Source: Loktanella sp. (lineage in GTDB: Bacteria > Pseudomonadota > Alphaproteobacteria > Rhodobacterales > Rhodobacteraceae). Taken from it: DNA of 50,903 bases. The stretch spans positions 1 to 50,903 of the forward strand of contig JAIVHI010000177.1 in NCBI GenBank assembly GCA_020201155.1. The letters run 5' to 3'. The position numbers and the translations under genes were made by a program. The notes beneath the pieces are model-generated. The model was not told the origin of the DNA. It made no database searches and worked only from the letters and a program-made list of their open reading frames with translations. How positions within the stretch are numbered: position 1 is the first letter of the stretch; each line of letters begins with the position of its first letter. This document shows positions 26,569 through 36,624 of the stretch, one piece after another.

Positions 26569-27072
26569 TCAGGTCAACGCGAACCCTTGCGGATACTGGT
26601 GAAGGCCATCGTAATCGGCCTTCCCGATCTGCACCCCTTCGGCCCTCAGGATCGCAAAGGCGGTGGTCAGATGAAACCACTGGTTGGGAATGGCGAACTG
26701 GATCAGGTAGTCTGTGGCCGTTTGCCGGATCAGCGCGTCACCCGCCCGGTGCTGGATGCTCCGGGATGCGGCGCCTGCAAAATCAGCCACAGCGACGCCT
26801 GCGATGTCGCGCGCGGCCTGTTTCACCTGCGCCTGCAAGTCTTCCACCGTGCCGCCCTCGTTCGCCAAGGCCCAGGGGCGCAGCAGCAGCGGCATCACGC
26901 AGCGCAGGGCAAAGCCGTTGGCCATTCGCAACTGGTCCGCGCAACCAAGCTGATCCGCCGCCAGTCGCGCATCAAGCAGTGCAGCGGCGTCCGGGCGGGC
27001 CGCGATCACATCGACCAGATGTTGGACCCGCGCAAGTCCGCGGATCGCGGTCTGCGTGGCCAGTTGGTGCAA
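26569..27072 (-). CDS. DUF1993-family protein
   Basis: The product is about 167 residues from a TTG at 27072 (a second TTG at 27123 gives 184). The C-terminal block IQFAIPNQWFHLTTAFAILR and GVQIGKADYDGL is characteristic of DUF1993, a DinB-like helical family without known function. The N-terminus expected for the family begins near LHQLATQTAIRGL, which favours the TTG at 27072. That TTG lies 11 nt after the stop of a 22-codon ORF with a strong ribosome site, so translational coupling is likely. Confidence 0.75.
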   Translation of the reverse strand: MHQLATQTAIRGLARVQHLVDVIAARPDAAALLDARLAADQLGCADQLRMANGFALRCVMPLLLRPWALANEGGTVEDLQAQVKQAARDIAGVAVADFAGAASRSIQHRAGDALIRQTATDYLIQFAIPNQWFHLTTAFAILRAEGVQIGKADYDGLHQYPQGFALT

Positions 27073-27083
27073 TCCGTCGTCGG

Positions 27084-27152
27084 TCAGCGGCGTTTCCTCA
27101 TCATCCGCTGCACCAACTTCCAAAGTGCAAAAAGCTTGAACAAGCGTCCCAT
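27084..27152 (-). CDS. 22-residue basic amphipathic micropeptide or leader ORF
   Basis: AAAGGAG lies 6 nt before the ATG at 27152. The frame encodes MGRLFKLFALWKLVQRMMRK and two Arg, then TGA. The peptide is basic and amphipathic. It lies between aspS and the DUF1993 gene on the same strand and overlaps the upstream alternative start of DUF1993. The ribosome site is the best in the interval, so it is either a translated micropeptide or a coupling leader. No homologue is known to me. Confidence 0.45.
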   Translation of the reverse strand: MGRLFKLFALWKLVQRMMRKRR

Positions 27153-27205
27153 GGGGATCTCCTTTCTACAGGTTGGTATTCAAACGCGCGGCGCTGCGGT
27201 CTGGT

Positions 27206-28666
27206 TCAACTTTCCGGCGGCAAAACCCGCAGGCGCAATTCGCGCAGCTGGTCGTTCTGCGGCTCTGACGGCGCGCCCATCATCAGGTCCTCGGCGCGCT
27301 GGTTCATCGGGAACATGATGACCTCGCGGATGTTCGCCTCGTCGGCCAGCAGCATCACGATCCGGTCGATGCCCGCGGCACAGCCGCCGTGGGGCGGTGC
27401 GCCGTATTGGAAAGCGTTGACCATGCCGCCGAACCGTTTGCGCACCTCGTCCTCGCCGTAGCCCGCGATGGAAAAGGCCTTGAACATGATCTCGGGCCGG
27501 TGGTTGCGGATCGCGCCCGACACCAGCTCGTAGCCGTTGCAGGCAAGGTCATACTGAAAGCCCAGAACGTCTTCGGGCTTGCCGTCCAGCGCCTCCATCC
27601 CGCCCTGCGGCATGGAGAACGGGTTGTGCTCGAAGTCGATATCGCCGGTTTCCGCGTCGCGTTCGTAGATCGGGAAATCGACGATCCATGCAAAGGCGAA
27701 CCGTTCGGTGTCGGTCAGACCCAACTCGTCCCCGATGACGGTGCGGGCACGGCCTGCGACGCCTTCGAAGTCCTTGGGCTTGCCGCCAAGGAAGAAGGCC
27801 GCATCGCCCACACCGAGTCCAAGTTGCTGGCGGATCGCCTCGGTTCGCTCGGGGCCGATGTTCTTGGCCAGCGGGCCTGCGGCTTCCATGCCGTCGCCCT
27901 GATCGCGCCAGAAGATATATCCCATCCCCGGCAGACCCTGTTCCTGCGCGAACTTGTTCATCCGGTCGCAGAACTTGCGGCTCCCGCCCTTGGGGGCGGG
28001 GATCGCGCGGATCTGGGTGCCGTCCTGTTCCAGCAGGTTGGCGAAGATCGCAAAGCCGGAGCCCGCGAAATGCTCGGACACGACCTGCATCTTGATCGGG
28101 TTGCGCAGGTCGGGCTTGTCCGACCCGTCGCGCGCGCCCTCGGGGGACGAGGCCGTGATGATCGGCGTCTGGTATTCGCGGAACCCCTTGTCCCACATGC
28201 GCTTGCGCATGCTGGCCACCACGTCGGACCGCAGCGTGATGTTGCGCTGCATCGCCTCGCGGCGCAGGTCGAGGTAGCGGTAGGTCAGGCGCGTTTCTTC
28301 CGGGTATTCCTGATCCCCGAAGACCTGCAGCGGCAGGTCGCCCTTGACCGCGCCCAGCACTTCCATGTCGCGGATGTAGACTTCGATCTCGCCGGTGGGC
28401 AGCTTCTTGTTCACCAGATCCGGCGCGCGGGCCTTCACGATGCCGTCGATGCGGATGCAGTATTCCGCGCGCAGCTTTTCCACCTGCGCGAAAACGGGGC
28501 TGTCGGGGTCGCAGAGGATCTGGGTGATGCCGTAATGGTCGCGCAGGTCGATGAAGATCACGCCGCCGTGGTCACGCCGCCGATGGACCCAGCCCGACAG
28601 GCGGACGGTATCGCCCACGTTGGCGGCAGTCAGGTCGACGCAGGTGTGTGAGCGGTAGGCGTGCAT
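27206..28666 (-). CDS. aspS: aspartyl-tRNA synthetase lacking motif 2 (in-frame internal deletion)
   Basis: The 486-residue product has the OB-fold anticodon domain ([21 protein letters not shown]), the motif-1 region ending [10 protein letters not shown], the GAD-type insertion domain, and motif 3 with GIDRIVML. Normal bacterial AspRS is about 590 residues. Immediately after GARD the sequence continues [11 protein letters not shown]. The roughly 100 residues between these blocks in the family, with the QSPQ site and motif 2 (FRDEDxRADR) that bind ATP and aspartyl-adenylate, are absent, and the frame is kept. The protein should be inactive. aspS is essential, so a second copy or an assembly error must be considered. 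A GAGGA site precedes the ATG at 28666. Confidence 0.93.
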   Translation of the reverse strand: MHAYRSHTCVDLTAANVGDTVRLSGWVHRRRDHGGVIFIDLRDHYGITQILCDPDSPVFAQVEKLRAEYCIRIDGIVKARAPDLVNKKLPTGEIEVYIRDMEVLGAVKGDLPLQVFGDQEYPEETRLTYRYLDLRREAMQRNITLRSDVVASMRKRMWDKGFREYQTPIITASSPEGARDGSDKPDLRNPIKMQVVSEHFAGSGFAIFANLLEQDGTQIRAIPAPKGGSRKFCDRMNKFAQEQGLPGMGYIFWRDQGDGMEAAGPLAKNIGPERTEAIRQQLGLGVGDAAFFLGGKPKDFEGVAGRARTVIGDELGLTDTERFAFAWIVDFPIYERDAETGDIDFEHNPFSMPQGGMEALDGKPEDVLGFQYDLACNGYELVSGAIRNHRPEIMFKAFSIAGYGEDEVRKRFGGMVNAFQYGAPPHGGCAAGIDRIVMLLADEANIREVIMFPMNQRAEDLMMGAPSEPQNDQLRELRLRVLPPES

Positions 28667-28778
28667 GGGCTGTTCCTCGGACAAATCGGTCGCACTCGTT
28701 GACCAACGAAGCGGGGTAAAGTCAACCGCTATGCGGCTTCATCCATTTCATCCGCCCCGCCCATTTCATCCGCCCCCG

Positions 28779-29438
28779 TCAGTCGTCCAGCAGGTCCGGG
28801 GTCAGTTCCGTCACGATCCGCACCTCGTCGGGGAATTCGCCGCGGTCGGCGTAGGCGTTCGGATAACCCACCGTTCGGATGCCAGCGGCGACCGCAGCCT
28901 GCGCGCAGATGCCCGTGTCCTCGATCGCCAGCGCACCGCCTTGGGCGACCTGCAGATCGGCAAGCGCGGCCTCGTAGATGTCGGGGGCAGGCTTGCGGTT
29001 GTCCACATGCATGCCGGCCCCGACAAAGGCGAATTCGTCGCGGTTCAGCGCTGTGCCAAGGTTGTCGAAGATCGCGTCAAGCTGTGCTGTGCCGGTGTCC
29101 GTGACCCAGCCGATCGGGATGGCGCGGTTCGCGGCCTCGTCCATCAGCTCTCGGACGCCGGGTCTCAGGGTCAGGCCATTGTCGGCCATCATGCGGGCGT
29201 AGTGATCGACCTTGGCGCGGTGCAGGGCCTCGGGATCGACGGTCTGGTGACGCTGGGTGGCGTAGCGCGCGATCCGGTCCTCGCCGCCCGATTTCTTCAG
29301 CAGCTTGGCATAAGTCTCCTGGTCCCACTCCCATCCAAGCCCCGCATCGGCGAAGGCCGCGTTGAAGGCCCGACGTTGCATGTCGGAGGTTTCGACAAGA
29401 ACACCGATCGAGCCGAGAAGAAGTGCGTTGGTCGTCAT
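28779..29438 (-). CDS. HAD-like protein with degenerate motif I
   Basis: The 219-residue product has the phosphoglycolate-phosphatase-like cap and core: TLRPGVRELMDEA, a VTDTGT motif II, RKPAPDIY with the motif III lysine, and AIEDTG motif IV. Motif I, normally DxDGxL, reads LLLGSIGVLVETS, so both catalytic aspartates are replaced by Gly and Ile. The fold should form, but phosphatase activity is not expected. GAGGA lies 9 nt before the ATG. It is divergent from carB. Confidence 0.85.
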   Translation of the reverse strand: MTTNALLLGSIGVLVETSDMQRRAFNAAFADAGLGWEWDQETYAKLLKKSGGEDRIARYATQRHQTVDPEALHRAKVDHYARMMADNGLTLRPGVRELMDEAANRAIPIGWVTDTGTAQLDAIFDNLGTALNRDEFAFVGAGMHVDNRKPAPDIYEAALADLQVAQGGALAIEDTGICAQAAVAAGIRTVGYPNAYADRGEFPDEVRIVTELTPDLLDD

Positions 29439-29573
29439 GGGGGAAAGTCCTCAAGCATTTGTTTCGGGGTGAACCCCCGGTCGGGGTCACAGGTTCCCCC
29501 GTCTTTGCGCCGGACCTCGCGCGAAAGGGTCGGTCATTCGGGCCTGAATGGTTCGGACCGGCTTTTGTCCGTC

Positions 29574-29613
29574 TGGCACTGGCGTGTTTTACCAGTGAAC
29601 CACGTGCCACTGG
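29574..29613. promoter_or_regulatory. competing inverted repeats upstream of carB
   Basis: CACTGG (29577-29582), CCAGTG (29592-29597) and CACTGG (29608-29613) allow the middle arm to pair with either neighbour. TGGCAC (29574-29579) and GTGCCA (29604-29609) form an outer pair. This may be an operator cluster, or alternative RNA hairpins if transcribed. The candidate carB promoter lies downstream of it, favouring a DNA site. Confidence 0.35.
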
Positions 29614-29666
29614 ACAACGGAAACGGTCTGAGAGGGACGATCTACGGCGCACCCATTGAATCGCGC

Positions 29667-29694
29667 TTGCGCCCCGACGGCCCATCCCTATAAC
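29667..29694 (+). promoter_or_regulatory. candidate carB promoter
   Basis: TTGCGC (29667-29672), a 16-nt spacer and TATAAC (29689-29694) lie about 30 nt before the carB start. This is a pattern match only. Confidence 0.45.
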
Positions 29695-29722
29695 GCAGGA
29701 CAATTTGCAACCGGGGGTCAGA

Positions 29723-32700
29723 ATGCCGAAACGTGATGATATCAAGTCGATCATGATCATTGGCGCGGGGCCGATCGTGATCGGGCAGGCCTGCGAATTC
29801 GACTACTCCGGTGCACAGGCCTGCAAGGCCCTGCGCGAGGAAGGTTACCGCGTGATCCTCGTGAACTCGAACCCCGCGACGATCATGACCGATCCCGGCA
29901 TGGCCGACGCCACCTATATCGAGCCGATCACCCCCGAAATCGTCGCCAAGATCATCGAAAAGGAACGCCCCGACGCTCTGTTGCCCACGATGGGCGGGCA
30001 GACCGGGCTGAACACCTCGCTGGCACTGGCCGACATGGGCGTGTTGGAAAAGTTCAACGTCGAGATGATCGGCGCCAAGCGCGAAGCCATCGAAATGGCC
30101 GAGGACCGCAAGCTCTTCCGCGAGGCGATGGACCGTCTGGGCATCGAGAACCCCAAGGCCACCATCGTCACCGCGCCCAAGAAAAAGGACGGCAAATCCG
30201 ATCTGGCCGCAGGCGTAGCCATCGCGATGGAAGCGCTGGAAGACATCGGCCTGCCCGCGATCATCCGCCCCGCCTACACGCTGGGCGGCACCGGCGGCGG
30301 CGTGGCCTACAACCGCGCCGAATACGAACACTACTGCCGGTCGGGGATGGATGCATCGCCCGTCGGTCAGATCCTGATCGACGAAAGCCTGCTGGGCTGG
30401 AAGGAATTCGAGATGGAGGTCGTGCGCGACCGCGCCGACAACGCCATCATCGTCTGCGCCATCGAAAACGTGGACCCGATGGGTGTCCACACCGGCGACA
30501 GCATCACCGTGGCCCCGGCCCTGACGCTGACCGACAAGGAATACCAGATCATGCGGACGCACAGCATCAACGTGCTGCGCGAGATCGGCGTCGAAACCGG
30601 CGGGTCCAACGTGCAATGGGCCGTGAACCCCGAAGACGGGCGCATGGTCGTGATCGAGATGAACCCGCGCGTGTCGCGGTCCTCGGCGCTGGCGTCAAAG
30701 GCCACGGGCTTTCCCATCGCCAAGATCGCGGCCAAGCTGGCCGTGGGCTACACGCTGGACGAGCTGGACAACGACATCACCGGCGTCACGCCCGCGTCCT
30801 TCGAGCCGTCGATCGACTATGTCGTCACCAAGATCCCGCGTTTCGCCTTCGAAAAGTTCGCAGGCTCCGAACCGCATCTGACCACCGCGATGAAATCCGT
30901 GGGCGAGGCGATGGCGATTGGCCGGACCTTCCACGAATCCATGCAAAAGGCGCTGGCCTCGATGGAAACCGGCCTGACCGGCTTTGACGACATCGCCATT
31001 CCGGGTGCACCCGACGTGGCCGCAGTGACCAAGGCGCTGGCCAAGCAGACCCCCGACCGCATCCGCGTCATCGCGCAGGCCATGCGGCACGGGCTGTCGA
31101 ACGACGACATCTTCGCCGTCACCAAATACGACCCCTGGTTCCTGGCCCGCATCCGCGAAATCGTCGAGGCCGAGGCCGAGGTGAAGAAGAACGGCCTGCC
31201 CGTGTCGGAAAAGGGGCTGCGCCGTCTCAAGATGATGGGCTTTACCGACGCCCGGCTGGCCACGCTGACGGGCCGCGACGAAGACAACGTGCGCCGCGCG
31301 CGCCGCAACCTTGGGGTGACGGCGGTGTTCAAGCGGATCGACACCTGTGCCGCCGAATTCGAGGCGCAGACGCCCTACATGTATTCCACCTACGAGGCCC
31401 CCGTCATGGGCGAGGTCGAGGACGAGGCACGCCCCTCGGACCGCAAGAAGGTCGTCATCCTCGGCGGTGGTCCCAACCGGATCGGACAGGGGATCGAGTT
31501 CGATTATTGCTGCTGCCACGCCTGTTACGCCCTGACCGATCAGGGCTACGAGACGATCATGGTCAACTGCAACCCCGAGACGGTCAGCACCGACTACGAC
31601 ACCTCGGACCGGCTGTATTTCGAACCGCTGACCTTCGAGCACGTCATGGAAATCCTGCGGGTCGAACAGGAACGCGGCACACTGCACGGCGTGATCGTGC
31701 AGTTCGGCGGGCAGACCCCGCTGAAGATCGCCGGCGCCCTGCACGAGGCGGGTATTCCGATCCTCGGCACCTCGCCCGACGCGATCGATCTGGCGGAAGA
31801 CCGCGAGCGGTTTCAGGACCTCGTCAACCGGCTGGGCCTCAAGCAGCCGATCAACGGCATCGCCTCCACCGATCAGCAGGCCTTTGATATCGCGGCCAAG
31901 ATCGGCTTTCCGCTGGTGATCCGCCCGTCCTACGTTCTGGGCGGCCGCGCGATGGAGATCGTGCGCGATCAGTCGCAGCTTGAACGCTACATCAACGAGG
32001 CCGTGGTCGTGTCGGGCAAAAGCCCGGTGCTTCTGGACAGCTACCTGTCGGGCGCGGTCGAAGTCGATGTGGACTGCCTGTCCGACGGCGACGCCACCCA
32101 TGTCGCGGGGATCATGCAGCATATCGAAGAGGCCGGCGTCCATTCGGGCGACAGTGCCTGCTGCCTGCCGCCGCACACGTTGCCCGAAGACATCATCGCG
32201 GAAATCCGCCGCCAGACCGCCGCGCTCGCGAAGGAGTTGAAGGTCATCGGCCTGATGAACGTGCAGTTCGCGGTCAAGGACAACGAGGTCTACCTGATCG
32301 AAGTGAACCCCCGTGCCTCGCGCACCGTGCCCTTCGTCGCCAAGGCCACCGACAGCGCCATCGCCTCCATCGCCGCACGTCTCATGGCGGGTGAGCCCTT
32401 GTCGAACTTCCCGCTGCGCGAACCCTACCCCGAAACAGACAACCCGATGGACGTGCTGCCCTTGGGCGACGCCTTCACGCTTGCCGACCCCAAGACCCCG
32501 TGGTTCAGCGTGAAAGAGGCCGTCCTGCCCTTCGCCCGCTTCCCCGGTGTCGATACGATTCTGGGCCCCGAAATGCGCTCGACCGGCGAGGTCATGGGCT
32601 GGGACCGCAACTTTGCCCGCGCTTTCCTCAAGGCGCAGATGGGCGCCGGCACGATGCTGCCCGAAAGCGGTTGCGTGTTCGTTTCCGTCAAGGACGACGA

Positions 32701-33055
32701 CAAGACCCCTGCCATGATAGAGGCCGCCAAGGGTCTGACGGACATGGGTTTTTCGCTTATCGCCACGCGCGGCACAGCAGCCTTTCTGCAGGCCGAAGGT
32801 GTGAAATGTGAAATCGTCAACAAGGTCTACGAGGGTGGTCTGACCATCGCGGACAAGCTGACGGACGGGGAAATCGCGCTGGTGCTGAACACGACCGAAG
32901 GCGCCGCCGCGGTCGAGGATTCGCGGTCGATCCGGTCCGTGGCGCTGTTCGACAAGATCCCCTACTACACCACCGCCGCAGCCGCGATCGCCGCCGTTCA
33001 GGCGATGCAGGAACGGGCGAACGGCGACGTGGATGTCAGGTCACTGCAGGGATAG
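29723..33055 (+). CDS. carB: carbamoyl-phosphate synthase large subunit
   Basis: The 1110-residue enzyme makes carbamoyl phosphate from bicarbonate, glutamine-derived ammonia and two ATP, for arginine and pyrimidine synthesis. Two homologous ATP-grasp halves are visible: [20 protein letters not shown] and ATP-grasp motifs in the first, [20 protein letters not shown] and [11 protein letters not shown] in the second. A C-terminal MGS-like allosteric domain ([12 protein letters not shown]) ends the protein. Length is normal. The ATG at 29723 gives [16 protein letters not shown], the family start. carA is not in the window; argF at 8.4 kb uses the product. Confidence 0.97.
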   Translation: MPKRDDIKSIMIIGAGPIVIGQACEFDYSGAQACKALREEGYRVILVNSNPATIMTDPGMADATYIEPITPEIVAKIIEKERPDALLPTMGGQTGLNTSLALADMGVLEKFNVEMIGAKREAIEMAEDRKLFREAMDRLGIENPKATIVTAPKKKDGKSDLAAGVAIAMEALEDIGLPAIIRPAYTLGGTGGGVAYNRAEYEHYCRSGMDASPVGQILIDESLLGWKEFEMEVVRDRADNAIIVCAIENVDPMGVHTGDSITVAPALTLTDKEYQIMRTHSINVLREIGVETGGSNVQWAVNPEDGRMVVIEMNPRVSRSSALASKATGFPIAKIAAKLAVGYTLDELDNDITGVTPASFEPSIDYVVTKIPRFAFEKFAGSEPHLTTAMKSVGEAMAIGRTFHESMQKALASMETGLTGFDDIAIPGAPDVAAVTKALAKQTPDRIRVIAQAMRHGLSNDDIFAVTKYDPWFLARIREIVEAEAEVKKNGLPVSEKGLRRLKMMGFTDARLATLTGRDEDNVRRARRNLGVTAVFKRIDTCAAEFEAQTPYMYSTYEAPVMGEVEDEARPSDRKKVVILGGGPNRIGQGIEFDYCCCHACYALTDQGYETIMVNCNPETVSTDYDTSDRLYFEPLTFEHVMEILRVEQERGTLHGVIVQFGGQTPLKIAGALHEAGIPILGTSPDAIDLAEDRERFQDLVNRLGLKQPINGIASTDQQAFDIAAKIGFPLVIRPSYVLGGRAMEIVRDQSQLERYINEAVVVSGKSPVLLDSYLSGAVEVDVDCLSDGDATHVAGIMQHIEEAGVHSGDSACCLPPHTLPEDIIAEIRRQTAALAKELKVIGLMNVQFAVKDNEVYLIEVNPRASRTVPFVAKATDSAIASIAARLMAGEPLSNFPLREPYPETDNPMDVLPLGDAFTLADPKTPWFSVKEAVLPFARFPGVDTILGPEMRSTGEVMGWDRNFARAFLKAQMGAGTMLPESGCVFVSVKDDDKTPAMIEAAKGLTDMGFSLIATRGTAAFLQAEGVKCEIVNKVYEGGLTIADKLTDGEIALVLNTTEGAAAVEDSRSIRSVALFDKIPYYTTAAAAIAAVQAMQERANGDVDVRSLQG

Positions 33056-33077
33056 CGCGCCCTTTCGGCTGTCACCT

Positions 33078-33106
33078 GTCCACCCGGCCTGTTTGACCGG
33101 GTGGAC
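33078..33106 (+). terminator. stem-loop after carB
   Basis: GTCCACCCGG (33078-33087) and CCGGGTGGAC (33097-33106) form a perfect 10-bp stem with a 9-nt loop, 23 nt after the carB stop. No T tract follows, so it may be a processing or pausing structure rather than a classic terminator. Confidence 0.5.
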
Positions 33107-33154
33107 CTTGGCCGCGCGATGTCGCAAAAAGAAGGTCCGTTCAGGAGGATCACC

Positions 33155-34273
33155 ATGTACGACGTCGCATTGACCGGGACCGGTGTGTTTACACCGCCCC
33201 ATACCATCACCAACGACGAGCTGGTGAAGGCCTTCAACGCCTACGTCAATCTGTTCAACGCCGAACACGCAGATGAAATCGCAGCCGGCAAGGTCGAGGC
33301 CAAGCAACACTCCTCTTCCGCCTTCATCGTGGCAGCCTCGGGTATCGAGCAACGCTACGTGCTGGATAAAGAGGGCATTCTCGACCCGACCCGCATGTAT
33401 CCCAACCTGCCGGCCTATGCCGACGACGAACCGGGCCAGATGGCGCGGATCGGGGTGGATGCCTGCGAAAAGGCGCTGGCGATGGCCGGCCTGCGGGGCG
33501 AGGACGTGGATCTGGTGCTTTGTGCCGCGTCGAACATGGAACGCGCCTATCCGGCTGTTGCGGTTGAAATTCAACAACTTCTGGGCGCAGGCGGCTTTGC
33601 CTTCGACATGAACGTGGCCTGTTCCAGCGCGACCTTCGGCATCCAGACGGCAGCCGACATGATCCGGTCGGGCAGCGTGCGCACCGCCATCGTGGTCAAC
33701 CCCGAGATCTGCAGCGCCCATCTGGAATGGCGCGATCGCGATTGCCACTTCATCTTTGGCGACGTGGCCACGGCGACCGTGCTGCAGCGGGCCGACGACG
33801 CGACAGGCGACGCTTTCAAGGTGCTGTCGACCCGCTGTGCAACGCAGTTTTCGAACAACATCCGCAACAACAATGGGTTCCTGCGCCGCGCCCGCGACCA
33901 GATGGACGACCGGCGCGACATGCAGTTCATGCAGAACGGGCGCAAGGTCTTCAAAGAGGTGCTGCCGCTGGTCAGCCAGCACATCGCCGCACACATGGCC
34001 GACGAAGGCATCGGCGCGGACGATCTGAGGCGGCTCTGGTTGCATCAGGCCAACAAGACGATGAACGATTATATCGGAAAAAAGGTGCTGGGACGCGACC
34101 CGGCAGAGGGGGAGCAGCCGAACATCCTGCAGGACTACGCCAATACATCCTCGGCGGGGTCGATCATCGCTTTCGCCCAGCACCGCGACGGGCTGGCACC
34201 GGGCGATCTTGGCGTGATCTGTTCCTTTGGCGCAGGCTATTCCGTGGGGTCGGTGATCCTGCAAAAGATCTAG
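33155..34273 (+). CDS. beta-ketoacyl-ACP synthase III-like enzyme
   Basis: The 372-residue thiolase-fold protein has the KAS III catalytic triad: Cys in NVACSSATFG, His in LHQANKTM and Asn in DYANTSSAGS. It is longer than ordinary FabH (about 320) and has an N-terminal region with NAYVNLFNAEHADEIAAG, as in the FabH-like subgroup of starter-condensing enzymes. It probably starts fatty-acid or a specialised acyl chain; the substrate is uncertain. AGGAGG precedes the ATG at 33155. Confidence 0.88.
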   Translation: MYDVALTGTGVFTPPHTITNDELVKAFNAYVNLFNAEHADEIAAGKVEAKQHSSSAFIVAASGIEQRYVLDKEGILDPTRMYPNLPAYADDEPGQMARIGVDACEKALAMAGLRGEDVDLVLCAASNMERAYPAVAVEIQQLLGAGGFAFDMNVACSSATFGIQTAADMIRSGSVRTAIVVNPEICSAHLEWRDRDCHFIFGDVATATVLQRADDATGDAFKVLSTRCATQFSNNIRNNNGFLRRARDQMDDRRDMQFMQNGRKVFKEVLPLVSQHIAAHMADEGIGADDLRRLWLHQANKTMNDYIGKKVLGRDPAEGEQPNILQDYANTSSAGSIIAFAQHRDGLAPGDLGVICSFGAGYSVGSVILQKI

Positions 34274-34315
34274 ACCGACCGCCGGCCTTTCGGGTCGACG
34301 CTCGGGTGACACGGC

Positions 34316-35146
34316 TTACTTGCCGTCGAAGGTTTCGGGGTCGGGGCCGGTGCGCTCGCCGGTCTGTAGTTGGGACATCGCGTCCATTTCCGACTTGGAC
34401 AGCTCGAAATCGAAAATGTCCATGTTCGCCGCCAGATGCTGCTTGTTCTCGGACCGCGAAATGACAGCATTGTTCAACTGGATGTGCCAACGCAGGATCA
34501 CCTGCGGCGCGCTCTTGCCGACCCGCTCTGCAATCTGCTGCACGATCTCTTCGTCGAAAGACCGCCCCGATCCCAGCGGCGACCAGCTTTGCGTCACGAT
34601 CTCGCGCGCGGCGTTCACCTTTCGCATTTCGGACTGCTGCAGCTTGGGGTTCACTTCGATCTGGTTCAGCACCGGAATAACACCCGTCTCCTGGATCAGC
34701 CGGTCCAGATGCGCTTCGTGGAAGTTGGACACGCCGATCGAGGTCACCTGCCCCTCGGCCTGCGCATCGATCAGCCCCTTCCACGCCGCCACGTAGCTTT
34801 CCGTATCCTGAAACGGCCAGTGCAGCAGGATCAGGTCGAACCGGTCCAGTGTCGTGCGCGACAGGCTTTCGGCGACCGACTGGCGCGTCTCGTCATAGCC
34901 TTTGCCGTGGTTCCAGACCTTGGTGGTGACGAACAGCTCGTCACGGTCCAGACCGGATTGGCGGATACCGGTGCCCAGCCCTTCCTCGTTCCTGTAGGCC
35001 GCCGCGCCGTCAATCATGCGATACCCCAGATCAAGAGCATCCTTGACGACTTCGGCCGTCGTGTCCGCAGGCACCTGCCAGATGCCAAGGCCGAATTGCG
35101 GCATCTCGCGGCCATCGTGAAACTTGAGGTTCGGGATCATCGGCAT
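34316..35146 (-). CDS. aldo/keto reductase
   Basis: The 276-residue TIM-barrel NADPH oxidoreductase has the AKR tetrad: Asp in MIDGAAAY, Tyr in the same block, Lys in VTTKVWN and His in LLHWP. Cofactor residues lie in the QSWSPLG and AVISRSENKQH blocks. It is similar to AKR5-type 2,5-diketogluconate reductases, but the substrate is unknown. AAGGA precedes the ATG at 35146. It follows arsH on the same strand. Confidence 0.9.
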   Translation of the reverse strand: MPMIPNLKFHDGREMPQFGLGIWQVPADTTAEVVKDALDLGYRMIDGAAAYRNEEGLGTGIRQSGLDRDELFVTTKVWNHGKGYDETRQSVAESLSRTTLDRFDLILLHWPFQDTESYVAAWKGLIDAQAEGQVTSIGVSNFHEAHLDRLIQETGVIPVLNQIEVNPKLQQSEMRKVNAAREIVTQSWSPLGSGRSFDEEIVQQIAERVGKSAPQVILRWHIQLNNAVISRSENKQHLAANMDIFDFELSKSEMDAMSQLQTGERTGPDPETFDGK

Positions 35147-35204
35147 GGGATATTCCTTGTGCTTGGTTGCAGGTTGAACCCGCCGCGCCCGGCACAGGTT
35201 CCCT

Positions 35205-35933
35205 TCAGGACGAAACGCGCTTGTGGACGTCCTCCAGCGTCTCGACACGCTCGGAATAGCGGTCGGTCAGCATCTCCTTGCGGCCACGGATCAGAATGGT
35301 GAACCGGGCCAGTTCCTCCATCACGTCGACGATCCGGTTATAAAGCGGAGAGGGTTTCATCCGACCGCCCTCGAACTGCTGCCACGCCTGCGGCACCGAG
35401 GACTGGTTCGGGATCGTGACCATCCGCATCCAGCGCCCCAGGATCCGCATCTGGTTTACCGTGTTGAAGGACTGCGACCCGCCGCTGACCTGCATGACAG
35501 CCAGCGTCTTGCCCTGCGTGGGGCGGATGCCGCCGATAGGGGCAAGCGGTAGCCAGTCGATTTGCGTCTTCATCAGCCCGGTCATCGCGCCGTGCCGTTC
35601 GGGCGACGACCAGACCATGCCCTCGGACCACAGCGCCAGATCGCGCAACTCCGTGACCTTGGGATGGTCCGTCGATTGCTCGTCCACGACGGGCAGTCCC
35701 GTGGGGTCGAAGAACCGCGTCTCGCAGCCCAGCGCCCGCAGCACCCGCGCCCCTTCCTCGGCGCAGTAGCGCGAATAGCTGTCTTTGCGCAGCGATCCGT
35801 AAAGCAGCAGGATGCGCGGCGGATGCGCAGGTTCTTCGGGGCCAAGAAGCGCGGAAAGGTCGAGAGGCTTCAATTGCCCCGCGACAATGTTCGGCATGTC
35901 GGTGGTATCTACGGTGTCGGTCAGCGTCTTCAT
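35205..35933 (-). CDS. arsH: ArsH-family NADPH-dependent FMN reductase
   Basis: The 242-residue flavodoxin-like protein has [14 protein letters not shown], the FMN phosphate loop, [12 protein letters not shown], and [21 protein letters not shown], the ArsH signature. ArsH oxidises trivalent organoarsenicals or reduces quinones and metals. No arsR, arsB or arsC genes are adjacent, so an arsenic role here is not supported by context. It is followed 58 nt downstream by the aldo/keto reductase gene. Confidence 0.9.
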   Translation of the reverse strand: MKTLTDTVDTTDMPNIVAGQLKPLDLSALLGPEEPAHPPRILLLYGSLRKDSYSRYCAEEGARVLRALGCETRFFDPTGLPVVDEQSTDHPKVTELRDLALWSEGMVWSSPERHGAMTGLMKTQIDWLPLAPIGGIRPTQGKTLAVMQVSGGSQSFNTVNQMRILGRWMRMVTIPNQSSVPQAWQQFEGGRMKPSPLYNRIVDVMEELARFTILIRGRKEMLTDRYSERVETLEDVHKRVSS

Positions 35934-36031
35934 CCCTGCACATGTGGTTCGCCCGCACCTTCCGCAAAACCAGCCGGTGTTTCAACCGCGACGGGTTGCA
36001 AAGCCCTGTCCGCCGCGCTTAATCCCGCGCC

Positions 36032-36616
36032 ATGGCCAAACTCTATTTCAATTACTCCACCATGAACGCCGGCAAATCGACGGTGCTTCTGCAGGCGTCG
36101 CACAACTACATCGAACGCGGCATGCAGACCTACCTGATCACGGCGCAGCTGGACAATCGCGCCGGTCGGGGCCGGATCGCAAGCCGGATCGGGATCGGGC
36201 AGGACGCCGACACCTTCGACGGCGCCGACGATCTGTTCGCCAAGATCGACGCAAGGTTGAAAGATGGCCCCTGCGCCTGCGTCTTCATCGACGAGGCGCA
36301 GTTCCTCACCCGGCGCCAGGTCTGGCAACTGGCCCGTGCGGTGGACGATCTGGGTGTGCCGATCATGTGTTTCGGGTTGCGCGTGGACTTTCAGGGCGAG
36401 CTGTTCCCCGGGTCCGCCGCCCTTCTGGCGCTGGCCGACGAAATGCGCGAGGTCCGCACGATCTGCCACTGCGGCAAGAAGGCGACGATGGTCGTGCGCC
36501 GTGACGCCGCCGGGCAGGTGCTGCGAAGCGGCGATCAGGTGCAGGTGGGCGGCAACGAAAGCTATCTTTCGCTGTGTCGCCGCCACTGGCGCGAAGCCAC
36601 GGGCGACCGCGGATAG
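36032..36616 (+). CDS. tdk: thymidine kinase
   Basis: The 194-residue type II enzyme has the P-loop MNAGKSTVLL at residues 11-20, FIDEAQFL as the Walker B/DEAQ motif, FGLRVDFQGELF for thymidine recognition, and zinc cysteines in CHCGKKA and CRRHW. It salvages thymidine to dTMP. The ATG at 36032 lacks a clear ribosome site. It ends 8 bp before the convergent dehydrogenase stop. Confidence 0.95.
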   Translation: MAKLYFNYSTMNAGKSTVLLQASHNYIERGMQTYLITAQLDNRAGRGRIASRIGIGQDADTFDGADDLFAKIDARLKDGPCACVFIDEAQFLTRRQVWQLARAVDDLGVPIMCFGLRVDFQGELFPGSAALLALADEMREVRTICHCGKKATMVVRRDAAGQVLRSGDQVQVGGNESYLSLCRRHWREATGDRG

Positions 36617-36624
36617 AACTGGGG

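Noticed and set aside
27389-28651. 420-codon plus-strand frame inside aspS
   Set aside because: Antisense shadow typical of GC-rich coding DNA; no domain recognised.
29642-32176. Long minus-strand frames inside carB
   Set aside because: Antisense shadows with His/Gly/Asp-rich low-complexity translations and no motif.
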